Shown: positions 42,949 to 52,716 of the stretch, in pieces
Numbering within the stretch: position 1 is the stretch's first letter
Layout: the number at the start of each line of letters is the position of its first letter
From: SFWF01 sp045638145
GTDB lineage: Bacteria; Bacillota; Clostridia; Oscillospirales; Acutalibacteraceae
Reading direction: 5' to 3'
NCBI GenBank assembly: GCA_045638145.1
Contig: JAZUAU010000024.1
Coordinates: forward strand, 1-64,000
Length of the DNA: 64,000 nucleotides
Translations under genes and position numbers: made by a program
Notes under the pieces: model-generated
Seen by the model: only the letters and a program-made list of their open reading frames with translations
The model's database searches: none
Told to the model about the DNA's origin: nothing

Positions 42949-44064
42949 TTAATGTAGCTTAACATCCTGCCAAAGCTTGTCAAAATATGCACGTGTTTCG
43001 GCATCCATATCGTGGAAATACTGTGTTTTAGGCATATCTACTTCTTCAGGATAGATAATTTCGTCCCCGATAAGAGAATATTCGGGATTTGTGGTTACTG
43101 CCGTATTGGGTGAAGCATAGTAAATATACTCAGCATTTGCAAGTGCAACCTCGGGCTCAAGCAGGAAATTAATGAAAAGGAGAGCCGCTTCGTAATTCTG
43201 TGCGTTCTTCGGTATGCAGGCAGAATCAACGAAAATATTGACGCCCTCTTTGGGATAAACAAAGGCAAGGTCTTCGTTGTTGTCAAGCATACTTAAATAG
43301 TCGCCTGCATAATACGGTGCAATTGCGGCTGAACCGGATTCCATCTTATTGTAAACCTCGTCCATAACGTACGCCTGAAGAACCTTTTTCTGCTCCTTCA
43401 AAAGCTTTGCAGCGGCGTCCCATTCAGCCTTGCTTGTAGTGTTTATATCCTGTCCGAGCATAAACTGTGCAATCGCAAAGGCATCCCTTGGGTTATTGAA
43501 AGTAAGAACGTCGTTCTTATACTTTTCATCCCACATTATTGACCAGGAATCGGGCTCTTCCTCTACAAGGGTAGTATTGTAAATCAGTCCAACCATTCCG
43601 ACGCTGTAAGGTACGCTATATTCGTTTTCGGGGTCGAAATAAAGATTCTTATACTTTTCATCGATTAGGTCATAATTCGTAATCTTTGACATATCGAGCT
43701 TCTGAAGCATATTTTCGTTAATCATACGCTCGATCATATAATCGGACGGGATTACAATATCATAGGAAACTCCGCCGTATTTAATGAGAGAATACATCGA
43801 TTCGTTGCTGTCAAAGGTGGAATAATTAACCTTGATTCCGGTCAACTCCTCAAACTCTTTTACAACGTTCATCGAGTCTTCGCTGCCGTCTGAAATATAT
43901 TCACCCCAGTTGTAAATATTAAGGGTTGTGCCTACAAGGTCGGGTCGGTTATATTCACCGCGAAGGTCCTCTGCTACAAGCATAGATTCATACTGACCAC
44001 AGCCTGTAAAAAATGTTACAATAAGGAGGAAGGAAAGTGTAATAGAAATTATTTTCCAAATCAT
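42949..44064 (-). CDS. potD: Spermidine/putrescine ABC transporter substrate-binding lipoprotein
   Basis: 371 residues with a lipoprotein signal ending LLIVTFFTGC. The mature protein is PotD-like: LNIYNWGEYI, the SYDIVIPSDYMIERM segment and PYSVGMVGLIYN, with aromatic and acidic residues at the places that bind polyamines. It captures polyamines outside the cell. Its start overlaps the potC stop by four bases. Confidence 0.92.
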   Translation of the reverse strand: MIWKIISITLSFLLIVTFFTGCGQYESMLVAEDLRGEYNRPDLVGTTLNIYNWGEYISDGSEDSMNVVKEFEELTGIKVNYSTFDSNESMYSLIKYGGVSYDIVIPSDYMIERMINENMLQKLDMSKITNYDLIDEKYKNLYFDPENEYSVPYSVGMVGLIYNTTLVEEEPDSWSIMWDEKYKNDVLTFNNPRDAFAIAQFMLGQDINTTSKAEWDAAAKLLKEQKKVLQAYVMDEVYNKMESGSAAIAPYYAGDYLSMLDNNEDLAFVYPKEGVNIFVDSACIPKNAQNYEAALLFINFLLEPEVALANAEYIYYASPNTAVTTNPEYSLIGDEIIYPEEVDMPKTQYFHDMDAETRAYFDKLWQDVKLH

Positions 44065-44870
44065 CTTCTGCCGCCCTCCTTTTTGTTTTCGGCCTTCGAC
44101 TGCGAGAAGTTGAAGAGAATAAGCAGCAGGAGCACCGATACAAACATAATAGTTGAAAGGGCATACATATCCGGGGTTACTCTTCTTTTCGTCATTGAAT
44201 AGATGAGCAGGGGAAGTGTCTGGAAATCGGGGCCCGTTGTAAAATAGCTGATTACAAAGTCATCGAGAGAGAGGGTAAACGCCATAATAAAGCCGGTAAC
44301 TATACCCGAAGAAATAGAGGGTAAAACAACCTTGAAGAATGCCTTTACGGGTGTACATCCGAGGTCAAGCGCAGCTTCGGTAAGGTGTGTATCCATCTGA
44401 CGAAGCTTTGGCATAACTGAGAGAATCACATAGGGCAGATTAAAGGTTACGTGTGCAATAAGCAGGGTTACAAAGCCGAGCGAATTGCGGAGTGCCAAAA
44501 ACTTTCCGAGGAAAACGAAAAGAAGCATCATCGAAATACCGGTTACAATGTCGGGATTCATCATAGGAATATTGGTAACCGACATAACTGCCGACTTGGT
44601 CCACTTTTTCTTGTAAGAGAATATTCCTACAGCGGCAACAGAACCGAGAACAGTTGAAAAAATTGCAGAGGAAAGGGCAAGTATAAGGGTATTGAGTAGA
44701 GCATTCAATACAGTATCGTTGCCTATAAGCTCTGCGTACCAGTGAAGAGATAAGCCCTCCATAACTGCGGTACTGTTAGACGAGTTAAATGAGAAAATAA
44801 CCATAACGAGTATCGGTGCATATAGGAAGAAAAGGATAAGTGCAATGTAGAATTTAGACAGGAATTTCAT
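44061..44870 (-). CDS. potC: Spermidine/putrescine ABC transporter permease
   Basis: 269 residues, about six membrane helices. The coupling-helix region reads EAALDLGCTPVKAFFKVVLPSI, the hallmark of this permease group; a short RRVTPDMYAL loop near the end is typical of PotC. It overlaps both neighbours by four bases, so expression of potA-B-C-D is coupled. Confidence 0.92.
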   Translation of the reverse strand: MKFLSKFYIALILFFLYAPILVMVIFSFNSSNSTAVMEGLSLHWYAELIGNDTVLNALLNTLILALSSAIFSTVLGSVAAVGIFSYKKKWTKSAVMSVTNIPMMNPDIVTGISMMLLFVFLGKFLALRNSLGFVTLLIAHVTFNLPYVILSVMPKLRQMDTHLTEAALDLGCTPVKAFFKVVLPSISSGIVTGFIMAFTLSLDDFVISYFTTGPDFQTLPLLIYSMTKRRVTPDMYALSTIMFVSVLLLLILFNFSQSKAENKKEGGRR

Positions 44871-45697
44871 ACGATTACACCTCCGTCATCATCAGAGGCA
44901 AACTTGTTCATAAATGCAAGGCTTATTAAAATCATTACCATAAGAACAAGGGAGAGAGCCGCACCAATATTATAGTTTGAATTAAGCTTAAACTGCTGCT
45001 CGATTACGTCGCCAATAAGCTCATTTCTGATTCCGCCAAGCTTCTGTGAAATATAGAAGGTTGAAACAGAGGGAACGAAGACCATTGTGATTCCAGAAAC
45101 AACACCCGGCATACTTAAGGGGAGAATTACTCTGCGAAGAGTATTAAATCCGTTTGAGCCAAGGTCGGACGATGCTTCAAGAAGCGAATGGTCGAGCTTT
45201 GAAAGTGAGGAATAAATGGGCAGAATCATATATGGTATGAAGTTATACACCATACCGAGGATAACTGCACCGGGGGTGTTGATAAGCTGAACCTTTTCAA
45301 GTCCGATGCTTGCTAAAAATGTGTTGATGATTCCGTTTCTTTCTAAAATTGCAGAAAGAGAATATGTGCGGATAAGAAGATTCATCCACATAGGAAGCAT
45401 TACAAGAAGCATTAAGGTTCCTTGAGTGGAGAGCTTTGTTTTGGTCATAAAATAGGCGAGCGGATATGAGAGCAGAAGTGTTATGACCGTTGCGATAAAT
45501 GCGTAAAGTATCGATACTCCGAATATCTTAAGGTAGTTATATTCAACAATTTTTCTTACGTTTTCGGTAGTGAAGTTGCCTGCGGCATCGGTAAACGAAT
45601 AGTAAGCAACCATTAGCAGAGGAACAATTATGAAAATAACCGACCAGACGACATAGGGAGAAGATACGAGAGGATTACCAATTCTCGTTTTCTTCAT
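44867..45697 (-). CDS. potB: Spermidine/putrescine ABC transporter permease
   Basis: 276 residues from ATG 45697, chosen because GAGGAGG stands eight bases upstream and within the potA end; a longer frame to 45745 has no such signal. About six membrane helices; the coupling segment EASSDLGSNGFNTLRRVILP is present. Heterodimer partner of PotC. Confidence 0.92.
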   Translation of the reverse strand: MKKTRIGNPLVSSPYVVWSVIFIIVPLLMVAYYSFTDAAGNFTTENVRKIVEYNYLKIFGVSILYAFIATVITLLLSYPLAYFMTKTKLSTQGTLMLLVMLPMWMNLLIRTYSLSAILERNGIINTFLASIGLEKVQLINTPGAVILGMVYNFIPYMILPIYSSLSKLDHSLLEASSDLGSNGFNTLRRVILPLSMPGVVSGITMVFVPSVSTFYISQKLGGIRNELIGDVIEQQFKLNSNYNIGAALSLVLMVMILISLAFMNKFASDDDGGVIV

Positions 45698-46823
45698 CTG
45701 CGTCCTCCTCTTCGGGTTCGGGGTCTGAAAGATGGTCAATCTCATCAGAATAAGAACTGTAATCTCCGAACATTCCCGAATATTCGCTCTTTTTCATAAT
45801 ATGTATTGCATCCGGCTCGATATAAAGACCGACAGTATCGCCCTCAAATGCTTCATCAGTAGTTTGAATCATCCATTTGAAGCCGCCGATATCAACAATA
45901 ATCTCGTAATGTACGCCAAGGAAGGTAACCGAGGTAACAACACCGGTGAGCATCCCTTTTTCTGGTGCCACTATATCAACGTCCTCGGGTCTTACAACTA
46001 CGTCTACAGCTTCATCCTCGGCAAAGCCTTTATCAAGACACTCGAAAGTGTGTCCCGAAAATTCTGCTAAAAAGTCCTTTTTCATTATACCGTCAAGTAT
46101 GTTTGACTCGCCGATAAAATCAGCTACAAAGGCATTTTCGGGTTCATTATAAATGTCTTTGGGTGAGCCAATTTGCTGAATCTTACCTGCATCCATAACA
46201 ACGACGGTATCCGACATAGTAAGAGCTTCTTCCTGGTCGTGTGTTACAAAAATGAAGGTTATACCGAGTGATTGCTGAATTTTTTTAAGCTCAACCTGCA
46301 TATCCTTGCGAAGCTTTAAATCAAGAGCAGCGAGCGGTTCATCCAAAAGAAGAACGCGAGGCTCGTTTGCAAGTGCGCGAGCAATTGCAACACGCTGCTG
46401 CTGACCGCCCGAAAGAGTGTCGATTCTTCTCTTTTGCAGTCCCTCAAGGTTAACAAGCTTTAAAACCTCGGCAACCTTTTCCTTAATTTCATTTTCCTTT
46501 GCCTTTTTTACCCTCATACCGAACGCAACGTTTTCATAAACATTCAGGTGAGGGAAAAGGGCATAACGCTGAAAAATGGTGTTAACCTGACGCTTGAAGG
46601 CCGGAACACCATTTATCTTCATACCCTCAAAGAAGATATCTCCTGAATCAGGCTCGTCGAAACCGCCAATTATTCGCAGAGTTGTTGTTTTACCGCAGCC
46701 CGAAGGACCGAGCAGGGTAACAAATTCTCCGTCGCGAATGGTGAGGTCAATTCCGTCTAAAACGGTTTGCTCCCCGAACGAGATAGATATGTTTTTGAGT
46801 TCAATAATATTTTCGCTTTTCAT
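45675..46823 (-). CDS. potA: Spermidine/putrescine ABC transporter ATPase
   Basis: 382 residues. Walker A GPSGCGKTT, Q-loop in FQRYALFP, signature LSGGQQQRVAIARAL, Walker B VLLLDEPLAALD, and a C-terminal TOBE domain (about 245-350) with DVVVRPEDVDI. An acidic tail (PEPEEEDADEE) is unusual. First gene of the operon; a long structured leader precedes it. Confidence 0.94.
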   Translation of the reverse strand: MKSENIIELKNISISFGEQTVLDGIDLTIRDGEFVTLLGPSGCGKTTTLRIIGGFDEPDSGDIFFEGMKINGVPAFKRQVNTIFQRYALFPHLNVYENVAFGMRVKKAKENEIKEKVAEVLKLVNLEGLQKRRIDTLSGGQQQRVAIARALANEPRVLLLDEPLAALDLKLRKDMQVELKKIQQSLGITFIFVTHDQEEALTMSDTVVVMDAGKIQQIGSPKDIYNEPENAFVADFIGESNILDGIMKKDFLAEFSGHTFECLDKGFAEDEAVDVVVRPEDVDIVAPEKGMLTGVVTSVTFLGVHYEIIVDIGGFKWMIQTTDEAFEGDTVGLYIEPDAIHIMKKSEYSGMFGDYSSYSDEIDHLSDPEPEEEDADEENENW

Positions 46824-46996
46824 AGCGCATCCCCCTTTGCGGACACGAAGTGCCGCACAAGTTACTGTTAATAACTCTGCGCGATACCCGCAATATCATT
46901 AGTACAAGCCCTCCGCAAAGAGTTGTCACGGTAAGTCAACCGTTAAGGCCAGATTTTTGATATTGCTTTTAAGCACAGATGCGTTAAACAATTCAT
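46824..46996 (-). promoter_or_regulatory. Structured leader RNA of potABCD (riboswitch candidate)
   Basis: About 170 bases between promoter and potA start. Perfect pairings: 46826-46831 with 46978-46983 (closing the whole leader next to the ribosome site), 46835-46843 with 46912-46920 (9 bp), 46890-46897 with 46959-46966 (8 bp), and a hairpin 46928-46932 with 46939-46943. Segment 46872-46878 can pair either with 46860-46864 or with 46919-46924. I do not recognise a known class. Confidence 0.55.
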
Positions 46997-47001
46997 TTTA
47001 T

Positions 47002-47030
47002 AATATAATTCTTAGTTCTCTCATTGTCAA
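47002..47030 (-). promoter_or_regulatory. Promoter of potABCD
   Basis: On the minus strand TTGACA (47025-47030), 17-base spacer, TATATT (47002-47007). Confidence 0.8.
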
Positions 47031-47087
47031 GTATTTTAGTTCTAATTTGTGCTAAACAGTACTTTAAGAGTTTTTGTAAGAAACATA

Positions 47088-47116
47088 TTGATATAAACGA
47101 CCATGTATGGTATAAT
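47088..47116 (+). promoter_or_regulatory. Promoter of ruvCAB operon
   Basis: TTGATA (47088-47093), 17-base spacer, TATAAT (47111-47116). No SOS (LexA) box is obvious to me near it. Confidence 0.8.
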
Positions 47117-47152
47117 CTAACAGATAATAGGTGTTTGGGAGGAGTGCGTGAT

Positions 47153-47659
47153 ATGCGCGTTTTGGGGATAGACCCCGGTTATGCCATTGTCGGCTACGGA
47201 GCTATTGATTATACTAAAAACAAATTCACAGTTTTATCCTACGGCGCAATCACTACCAAAGCGGGACTTCTTTTCACAACACGACTTGAAGAGATTTACC
47301 ACGATATGGTAACCTTACTCCAAAAGGTAAAGCCCGACGCACTTGCAATTGAAAAGCTCTTTTTCAATACCAATACAACGACCGCTATGGATGTGGCACA
47401 TGCAAGAGGGATCATTCTTCTTGCCGCAAAGCAACAGGGTGTGCCCGTTTACGAATACACACCGCCTCAGGTAAAATCGGCGGTAACCGGCTACGGACTT
47501 GCAGAGAAAAAACAGGTTATGGAAATGACTAAAAATATTTTGGGACTCGAAAAGGTTCCCAAACCCGACGATACTGCCGATGCTCTTGCAGTTGCAATTT
47601 GCCACGCTCATACTGGCGGTTCGGTACTCGGAAAACTAAGCAATGGAGGAACGATTTGA
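47153..47659 (+). CDS. ruvC: Holliday junction endonuclease RuvC
   Basis: 168 residues from ATG 47153 (GGGAGGAG before); longer frames run through the promoter. The first catalytic aspartate is in LGIDPGYAIVGYG, the glutamate in LAIEKLFF, and the C-terminal acids in KPDDTADALAVAICH. It resolves Holliday junctions with RuvAB, encoded next. Overlaps ruvA by one base. Confidence 0.95.
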   Translation: MRVLGIDPGYAIVGYGAIDYTKNKFTVLSYGAITTKAGLLFTTRLEEIYHDMVTLLQKVKPDALAIEKLFFNTNTTTAMDVAHARGIILLAAKQQGVPVYEYTPPQVKSAVTGYGLAEKKQVMEMTKNILGLEKVPKPDDTADALAVAICHAHTGGSVLGKLSNGGTI

Positions 47660-48264
47660 TGATAGCATCTGTCAGAGGGAAACTGATTCATTCCGACAAT
47701 ACGGTTGCGGTTATTGAATGCAATGGTGTCGGATTTAAATGCTTTGCAAGTATTAAAACCTTGTCGAGGCTTCCCAAAGTTGGCAGCGAAGCGTTTCTTT
47801 ATACTTATCTTTCGGTAAAGGAAGATGCGCTAGACCTTTTTGGTTTTGCCGACACAAACGAGCTTGAATGCTTTAAACTTCTCATTTCGGTCAGCGGAGT
47901 GGGAGCTAAAACAGCTATTGCATTTCTTTCTGAATACACTCCAGACCAGATTTCATTTTATATCATTTCTGGCGATTATAAGTCGCTAACCCACGTAAGT
48001 GGAGTTGGCACAAAAACTGCGCAAAGAATAGTGCTTGAACTAAAGGATAAGATTGGAAAAGGAACAATAACACTCTCTGACGATACTGCAAGCGTCAGCA
48101 GAATGGATAATAACAGAAGCAGTCTTTCGGAGGCCGTTGCAGCGCTTGTTGCTCTCGGCTTTTCTCAAAGCGAAGCTTCTCTTGCCGTAAGCAAGCTCGA
48201 TCCGTTGCTTTCGGTTAACGACCTTATTAAGGGCGGACTTAAAAATCTTTCGGGAAAGGCGTAA
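47659..48264 (+). CDS. ruvA: Holliday junction helicase subunit RuvA
   Basis: 201 residues from ATG 47659 (TGATG overlap with ruvC). N-terminal OB fold (MIASVRGKLIHSD...GVGFKCFAS), two helix-hairpin-helix motifs (LISVSGVGAKTAIAFL and LTHVSGVGTKTAQRIVLELKDK), and a C-terminal domain III (SEAVAALVALGFS) that contacts RuvB. Confidence 0.95.
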   Translation: MIASVRGKLIHSDNTVAVIECNGVGFKCFASIKTLSRLPKVGSEAFLYTYLSVKEDALDLFGFADTNELECFKLLISVSGVGAKTAIAFLSEYTPDQISFYIISGDYKSLTHVSGVGTKTAQRIVLELKDKIGKGTITLSDDTASVSRMDNNRSSLSEAVAALVALGFSQSEASLAVSKLDPLLSVNDLIKGGLKNLSGKA

Positions 48265-48267
48265 ATT

Positions 48268-49302
48268 ATGTTTGAACAGGAATTTGAAAGCAGAATAGTA
48301 ATGCCCGAATATACCCCCGATGCAGATGATGCAGAGGTAACGCTTCGCCCGAAGACCCTCGCAGATTACGTGGGTCAAGAAAAGGCAAAGGAAAATCTTG
48401 ATATTTATATTAAAGCGGCTCTTGCCCGTAAAGAATCGCTTGACCACGTGCTTTTATACGGTCCTCCCGGTCTCGGTAAAACAACCCTTTCGAACATTAT
48501 TGCTCACGAAATGGGCGTAAATATCCGTGTAACTTCGGGTCCTGCAATCGAGAAGCAGGGTGACCTTGTTGCTCTCCTTACAAATCTTTCCGAAGGTGAC
48601 GTGCTCTTTATTGATGAGATTCACAGACTTCCTCGAATAGTTGAAGAGGTATTATATCCCGTTATGGAGGACTTTTCACTCGATATTATTATCGGCAAGG
48701 GTCCTTCTGCGCGCTCTATCAGAATTGATGTGCCACACTTTACTCTCGTTGGTGCGACAACCCGTTCGGGACAGCTTTCTGCACCCCTTCGTGACCGTTT
48801 CGGCGTTCTTCTTCGCCTTGAGTTATACACACCTGAGGAGCTTGCTCGAATTGTTGAACGTTCTGCAGGAATACTCGGTATTGAAATTGAGCACGACGGA
48901 GCTTTAGAGATTGCTTCCCGTTCAAGAGGAACACCTCGTATCGCAAATAGACTATTAAAGCGTGTGCGTGATATTAGCCAGGTGCAGTTTGACGGAGTTA
49001 TTACTGCAGAGGTTGCGCAGAGTGCACTCGAGAGATTTGAAATTGATGAGCTTGGTCTTGATGATTTCGACCGAAAGATGCTTCGTACGATTATTAATAA
49101 TTACGGCGGCGGCCCCGTTGGTCTTGATACTCTTGCTGCGGCTGTTGGCGAAGAGCCTGTGACAATCGAGGATGTTTACGAGCCCTATCTAATGCAGATT
49201 GGCTTTCTAACACGTACCAACCGCGGACGCTGTGTTACAAAGCTTGCTTACGACCATTTAGGGGTTGCTTTTACGGGCAATATTCAGCAGACAATGTTTT
49301 AA
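48268..49302 (+). CDS. ruvB: Holliday junction helicase motor RuvB
   Basis: 344 residues. Walker A GPPGLGKTT, Walker B LFIDEIHRL, sensor GATTRSGQLSAPLRDRFG, and a C-terminal winged helix (EEPVTIEDVYEPYLMQIGFL). AAA+ ATPase that drives branch migration with RuvA. Confidence 0.97.
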   Translation: MFEQEFESRIVMPEYTPDADDAEVTLRPKTLADYVGQEKAKENLDIYIKAALARKESLDHVLLYGPPGLGKTTLSNIIAHEMGVNIRVTSGPAIEKQGDLVALLTNLSEGDVLFIDEIHRLPRIVEEVLYPVMEDFSLDIIIGKGPSARSIRIDVPHFTLVGATTRSGQLSAPLRDRFGVLLRLELYTPEELARIVERSAGILGIEIEHDGALEIASRSRGTPRIANRLLKRVRDISQVQFDGVITAEVAQSALERFEIDELGLDDFDRKMLRTIINNYGGGPVGLDTLAAAVGEEPVTIEDVYEPYLMQIGFLTRTNRGRCVTKLAYDHLGVAFTGNIQQTMF

Positions 49303-49311
49303 AGGAATGTT

Positions 49312-50184
49312 ATGAGATTTACAAAAGATTTTTACGATTATGAGCTGATTGATGCAACCGACGGCGAGCGTCTTGAACGCTGGGAAAACATCATCCTTAT
49401 CAGACCTGATCCGCAGATTATGTGGCATCATGAAAAAAAGAATAAGCTTTGGTTTAATGCCGATGCTGTTTACCACCGTTCCGACAAGGGCGGCGGATAT
49501 TGGGAAAACCTTAAAAAGGTGCCCGACGTTTGGTCTATAGGATATAGAGACCTTACTTTTCGATTAAAGCCTATGGGATTTAAGCATACAGGTCTTTTCC
49601 CCGAGCAAGCCGTAAATTGGGCGCTTGCCGATAAACTTATCAGGGAAGCAGCAAGACCTATTTCTGTGCTTAATTTATTTGCTTACACCGGCGGAGCTAC
49701 ACTTGCCTCGCTTAATGCGGGAGCTTCAGTTACTCACGTTGACGCTTCGAAAGGTATGGTTTCTTGGGCAAAGGAAAATGCCGCCGTTTCGGGACTTTCT
49801 GATAAACCTGTTCGCTGGCTTGTGGATGACTGTCAGAAATTTGTTAAAAGAGAGATTCGTAGGGGAAATAAGTATGACGCAGTTATAATGGATCCGCCGT
49901 CCTACGGCAGAGGTCCAAACGGAGAGGTATGGAAGCTTGAACAGCAAATCGGTGAGTTGCTTTCCGATATCGGACAGATAATCTCTGATAAACCCCTCTT
50001 CTTCTTTTTAAATTCATATACGGGCGGTCTTTCACCGACAATCCTTAACTATCTTGTTAAGGAATATATTCCGCCTTGCAAAAACGGTAAGGTATTTACC
50101 GATGAAATCGGACTCAAAGTCACCGAGAGAGATATTATTCTACCATGCGGTAATACAACAATCTGGACAGAAAGAGATTTATAA
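49312..50184 (+). CDS. SAM-dependent rRNA methyltransferase-like protein
   Basis: 290 residues. NLFAYTGGATLASLNAGA is the SAM-binding motif I, HVDASKGMVSWAKEN motif II, and VIMDPPSYGRGP the DPPxF/Y-type motif IV of RlmI/RlmK-like enzymes, suggesting methylation of a base in 23S rRNA. There is no PUA domain, so it is a shorter family member. It runs in the ruvB-ecf gene string and overlaps ecfA1 by one base. Substrate is inference. Confidence 0.82.
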   Translation: MRFTKDFYDYELIDATDGERLERWENIILIRPDPQIMWHHEKKNKLWFNADAVYHRSDKGGGYWENLKKVPDVWSIGYRDLTFRLKPMGFKHTGLFPEQAVNWALADKLIREAARPISVLNLFAYTGGATLASLNAGASVTHVDASKGMVSWAKENAAVSGLSDKPVRWLVDDCQKFVKREIRRGNKYDAVIMDPPSYGRGPNGEVWKLEQQIGELLSDIGQIISDKPLFFFLNSYTGGLSPTILNYLVKEYIPPCKNGKVFTDEIGLKVTERDIILPCGNTTIWTERDL

Positions 50185-51035
50185 TGGAAAACGTTATCAA
50201 GTTTCAAAATGTGACATTTGAATATCAAAGTGATGACAGAAGCTTCTCTGTTTTTGAGGGGCTTGATTTAGCATTTGAAAAAGGCACCTTTAACGTAATT
50301 CTTGGACACAACGGCTCGGGCAAAAGTACCCTTGCAAAGCTTACAAATGGACTGCTAAAACCTTCCTCGGGAAAGGTTATCTCGTTTGGAATGAATACTT
50401 CCGACGAAGAGCTGGAATTTGAAATTAAGAAAAAAGTTGGTCTTGTTTTTCAAAATCCCGATAATCAGATTGTATCTTCCATAGTCGAAGAAGATGTTGC
50501 TTTCGGTCCTGAAAATTTAGGCCTCGACCCCGCTGAAATCAGAAGACGTGTTGATGATGCTCTCAAAACTGTTAGTATGTATGAAAAGCGTGGGCAAATG
50601 ACCCATAAGCTTTCGGGAGGTCAAAAGCAGCGAGTTGCTATTGCGGGAATTATCGCGATGGAGCCTGAGTGTATTGTTCTTGATGAACCGACTGCAATGC
50701 TTGACCCAAAGGGCAGACGAGAGGTTATCGAAACTATTCACAAGCTCAATCGTGAAAAGGGGATTACCGTTCTCTTAATTACGCATTATATGGAAGAAGC
50801 CGCCGAAGCTGACAGAGTGATCATTGTGAATGACGGTGCTATTACTGCTGATGGAACGCCGCGTGAAATTTTTTCAAAAACAAATAAATTAACCGCTGCA
50901 GGTCTTGATCTTCCTCAGACTGCGGAAATATTGTCTCTTTTGGCTTTTGACGGATATAAAGTAGAGCAAGGTCTGCTCTCAGTAAGTGAGTGTGCCGGTG
51001 CAATAGCAGCCCTTATTAATTCGGAGGTAAAGTAG
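50184..51035 (+). CDS. ecfA1: ECF transporter ATPase A1
   Basis: 283 residues. Walker A GHNGSGKST, Q-loop GLVFQNPDNQIV, signature LSGGQKQRVAIAGIIAM, Walker B CIVLDEPTAMLD. The energy-coupling factor module (A1, A2, T) is shared by many vitamin and metal S-components encoded elsewhere. It overlaps ecfA2 by one base. Confidence 0.94.
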   Translation: MENVIKFQNVTFEYQSDDRSFSVFEGLDLAFEKGTFNVILGHNGSGKSTLAKLTNGLLKPSSGKVISFGMNTSDEELEFEIKKKVGLVFQNPDNQIVSSIVEEDVAFGPENLGLDPAEIRRRVDDALKTVSMYEKRGQMTHKLSGGQKQRVAIAGIIAMEPECIVLDEPTAMLDPKGRREVIETIHKLNREKGITVLLITHYMEEAAEADRVIIVNDGAITADGTPREIFSKTNKLTAAGLDLPQTAEILSLLAFDGYKVEQGLLSVSECAGAIAALINSEVK

Positions 51036-51898
51036 TGCATTTTTTAGAGGTGGAAAACCTTACCCATTCTTTTTCAGTTGCCGGTAAAAATAAATTTGCC
51101 GCAATAAATAACGTGTCCTTTTCGCTTGAAAAGGGAGAGACACTTGGTATTATTGGACATACCGGGTCGGGTAAGTCTACCCTTGTTTCCCATTTAAACG
51201 GACTTTTAAAGCCTGAGTCGGGCGAGATTCTTCTTAATGGTGAAAACATTTGGCAGAATCCCAAAGAAATCTCTAAAATTCGCTATAAGGTCGGACTTGT
51301 ATTCCAATATCCCGAATATCAACTTTTTGAAGAAACGGTTTATGATGATATTGCCTACGGTCCTAAAAATATGGGGCTTTCTGCTGAAGAAATTGACAAA
51401 AGAATAAGACATTCTGCAGAGCTTCTCGGCTTCGGACCTGAGCTGTTTGATAAGTCTCCATTTGATTTATCGGGTGGTCAGAAGAGAAGAGTAGCAATTG
51501 CTGGCATTGTTGCAATGCAGCCCGAGCTTTTAGTATTCGACGAGCCGACGGCAGGTCTTGACCCACAGGGAAGACAGACAATCTTCAAAGCAATTAACGA
51601 TTACAGAAAAGATAATGAAGCCGCCGTTATCGTTGTTTCCCACTCCATGGAGGATATGGCACTTCTTTGTGATAAAATTCTCGTTTTAAACGAGGGAGAA
51701 GTGTTTGCTTTTGGAAAAACCGAAAAAATCTTTTCAAAGGCTGAAGAGCTTCAGAAAATAGGGCTTAATGTGCCTATGATTTCCGCAGTTTTTGCAGAAC
51801 TTCGCTCAAAATACGGTATTGAATCTGAAAATATTATCACTGTTGATGCGGCTTATGCCTTTTTACGCAATCTGCTTGCGAAAGGAGACATAAAATAA
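51035..51898 (+). CDS. ecfA2: ECF transporter ATPase A2
   Basis: 287 residues with a GTG start overlapping the ecfA1 stop. Walker A GHTGSGKST, Q-loop GLVFQYPEYQLFEETV (the LFEETV form marks A2), signature LSGGQKRRVAIAGIVAM, Walker B LLVFDEPTAGLD. Partner of ecfA1. Confidence 0.94.
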   Translation: MHFLEVENLTHSFSVAGKNKFAAINNVSFSLEKGETLGIIGHTGSGKSTLVSHLNGLLKPESGEILLNGENIWQNPKEISKIRYKVGLVFQYPEYQLFEETVYDDIAYGPKNMGLSAEEIDKRIRHSAELLGFGPELFDKSPFDLSGGQKRRVAIAGIVAMQPELLVFDEPTAGLDPQGRQTIFKAINDYRKDNEAAVIVVSHSMEDMALLCDKILVLNEGEVFAFGKTEKIFSKAEELQKIGLNVPMISAVFAELRSKYGIESENIITVDAAYAFLRNLLAKGDIK

Positions 51899-52707
51899 TG
51901 ATAAAAGACATAACTTTCGGTCAGTATTTTAAAACAGATTCGGTTATTCACAGACTTGACGCAAGATTAAAGACACTTCTTCTCATTGTCTTTATTGTGA
52001 TGCTATTTATCTGCAAATCCTTTGCGTCTCTTGGCATTTTTACTGCGCTCTTAATATCAGTGCTCATACTTTCTAAGGTGCCGATCGGACTATATCTTAG
52101 GAATCTTAAAGTAATAATTCCAATAGTTTTAATTACTTCGCTTTTAAACCTCTTCTACACAAAAGAAGGTCTTGAAATTATCATTTTCGGAAGTATTTCC
52201 ATCTATACGGGCGGAATTTATAAGGCCGTGTTTATGGCTGTTAGGATTTTGCTTCTAATCGTTGTAAGCTCAGTTTTAACCTATACAACTACACCTAACG
52301 AAATTACTGATGCAATCGAAAGACTTCTGAAACCTTTAAAATATATCGGACTTGGAAACGCAGTGCATACTATCGCAATGATGATGACTATTGCACTTCG
52401 CTTTATTCCGACCCTTATAGATGAAACCGATAAGATTATGAATGCACAAAAGGCTAGAGGCGCAGATATGGAATCGGGAGGCTTGATTAAGCGCATTAAA
52501 GCTCTTATTCCGATTCTTATTCCTCTGCTTATTTCCTCGGTCAGAAGAGCGTATGAGCTTGCCGAGGCTATGGAATGTCGTTGTTATAACGGAGGTAAGG
52601 GCAAAACAAGAATGAAGCAGATGAAACTCGGGATCGGGGATTATATTTCGATTGCGATAACGGTTTTTGTTTTTGCTGGTATAATCCTTTACGATGTATT
52701 TATTTAA
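51898..52707 (+). CDS. ecfT: ECF transporter transmembrane protein T
   Basis: 269 residues. HRLDARLKTLLLIVFIV is the conserved EcfT start; several membrane helices follow, then the coupling helices with the MNAQKARGADMESGG motif (A-R-G) and AEAMECRCYNGG. It links the two ATPases to the S-components. Confidence 0.93.
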   Translation: MIKDITFGQYFKTDSVIHRLDARLKTLLLIVFIVMLFICKSFASLGIFTALLISVLILSKVPIGLYLRNLKVIIPIVLITSLLNLFYTKEGLEIIIFGSISIYTGGIYKAVFMAVRILLLIVVSSVLTYTTTPNEITDAIERLLKPLKYIGLGNAVHTIAMMMTIALRFIPTLIDETDKIMNAQKARGADMESGGLIKRIKALIPILIPLLISSVRRAYELAEAMECRCYNGGKGKTRMKQMKLGIGDYISIAITVFVFAGIILYDVFI

Positions 52708-52716
52708 GTGATGGTT

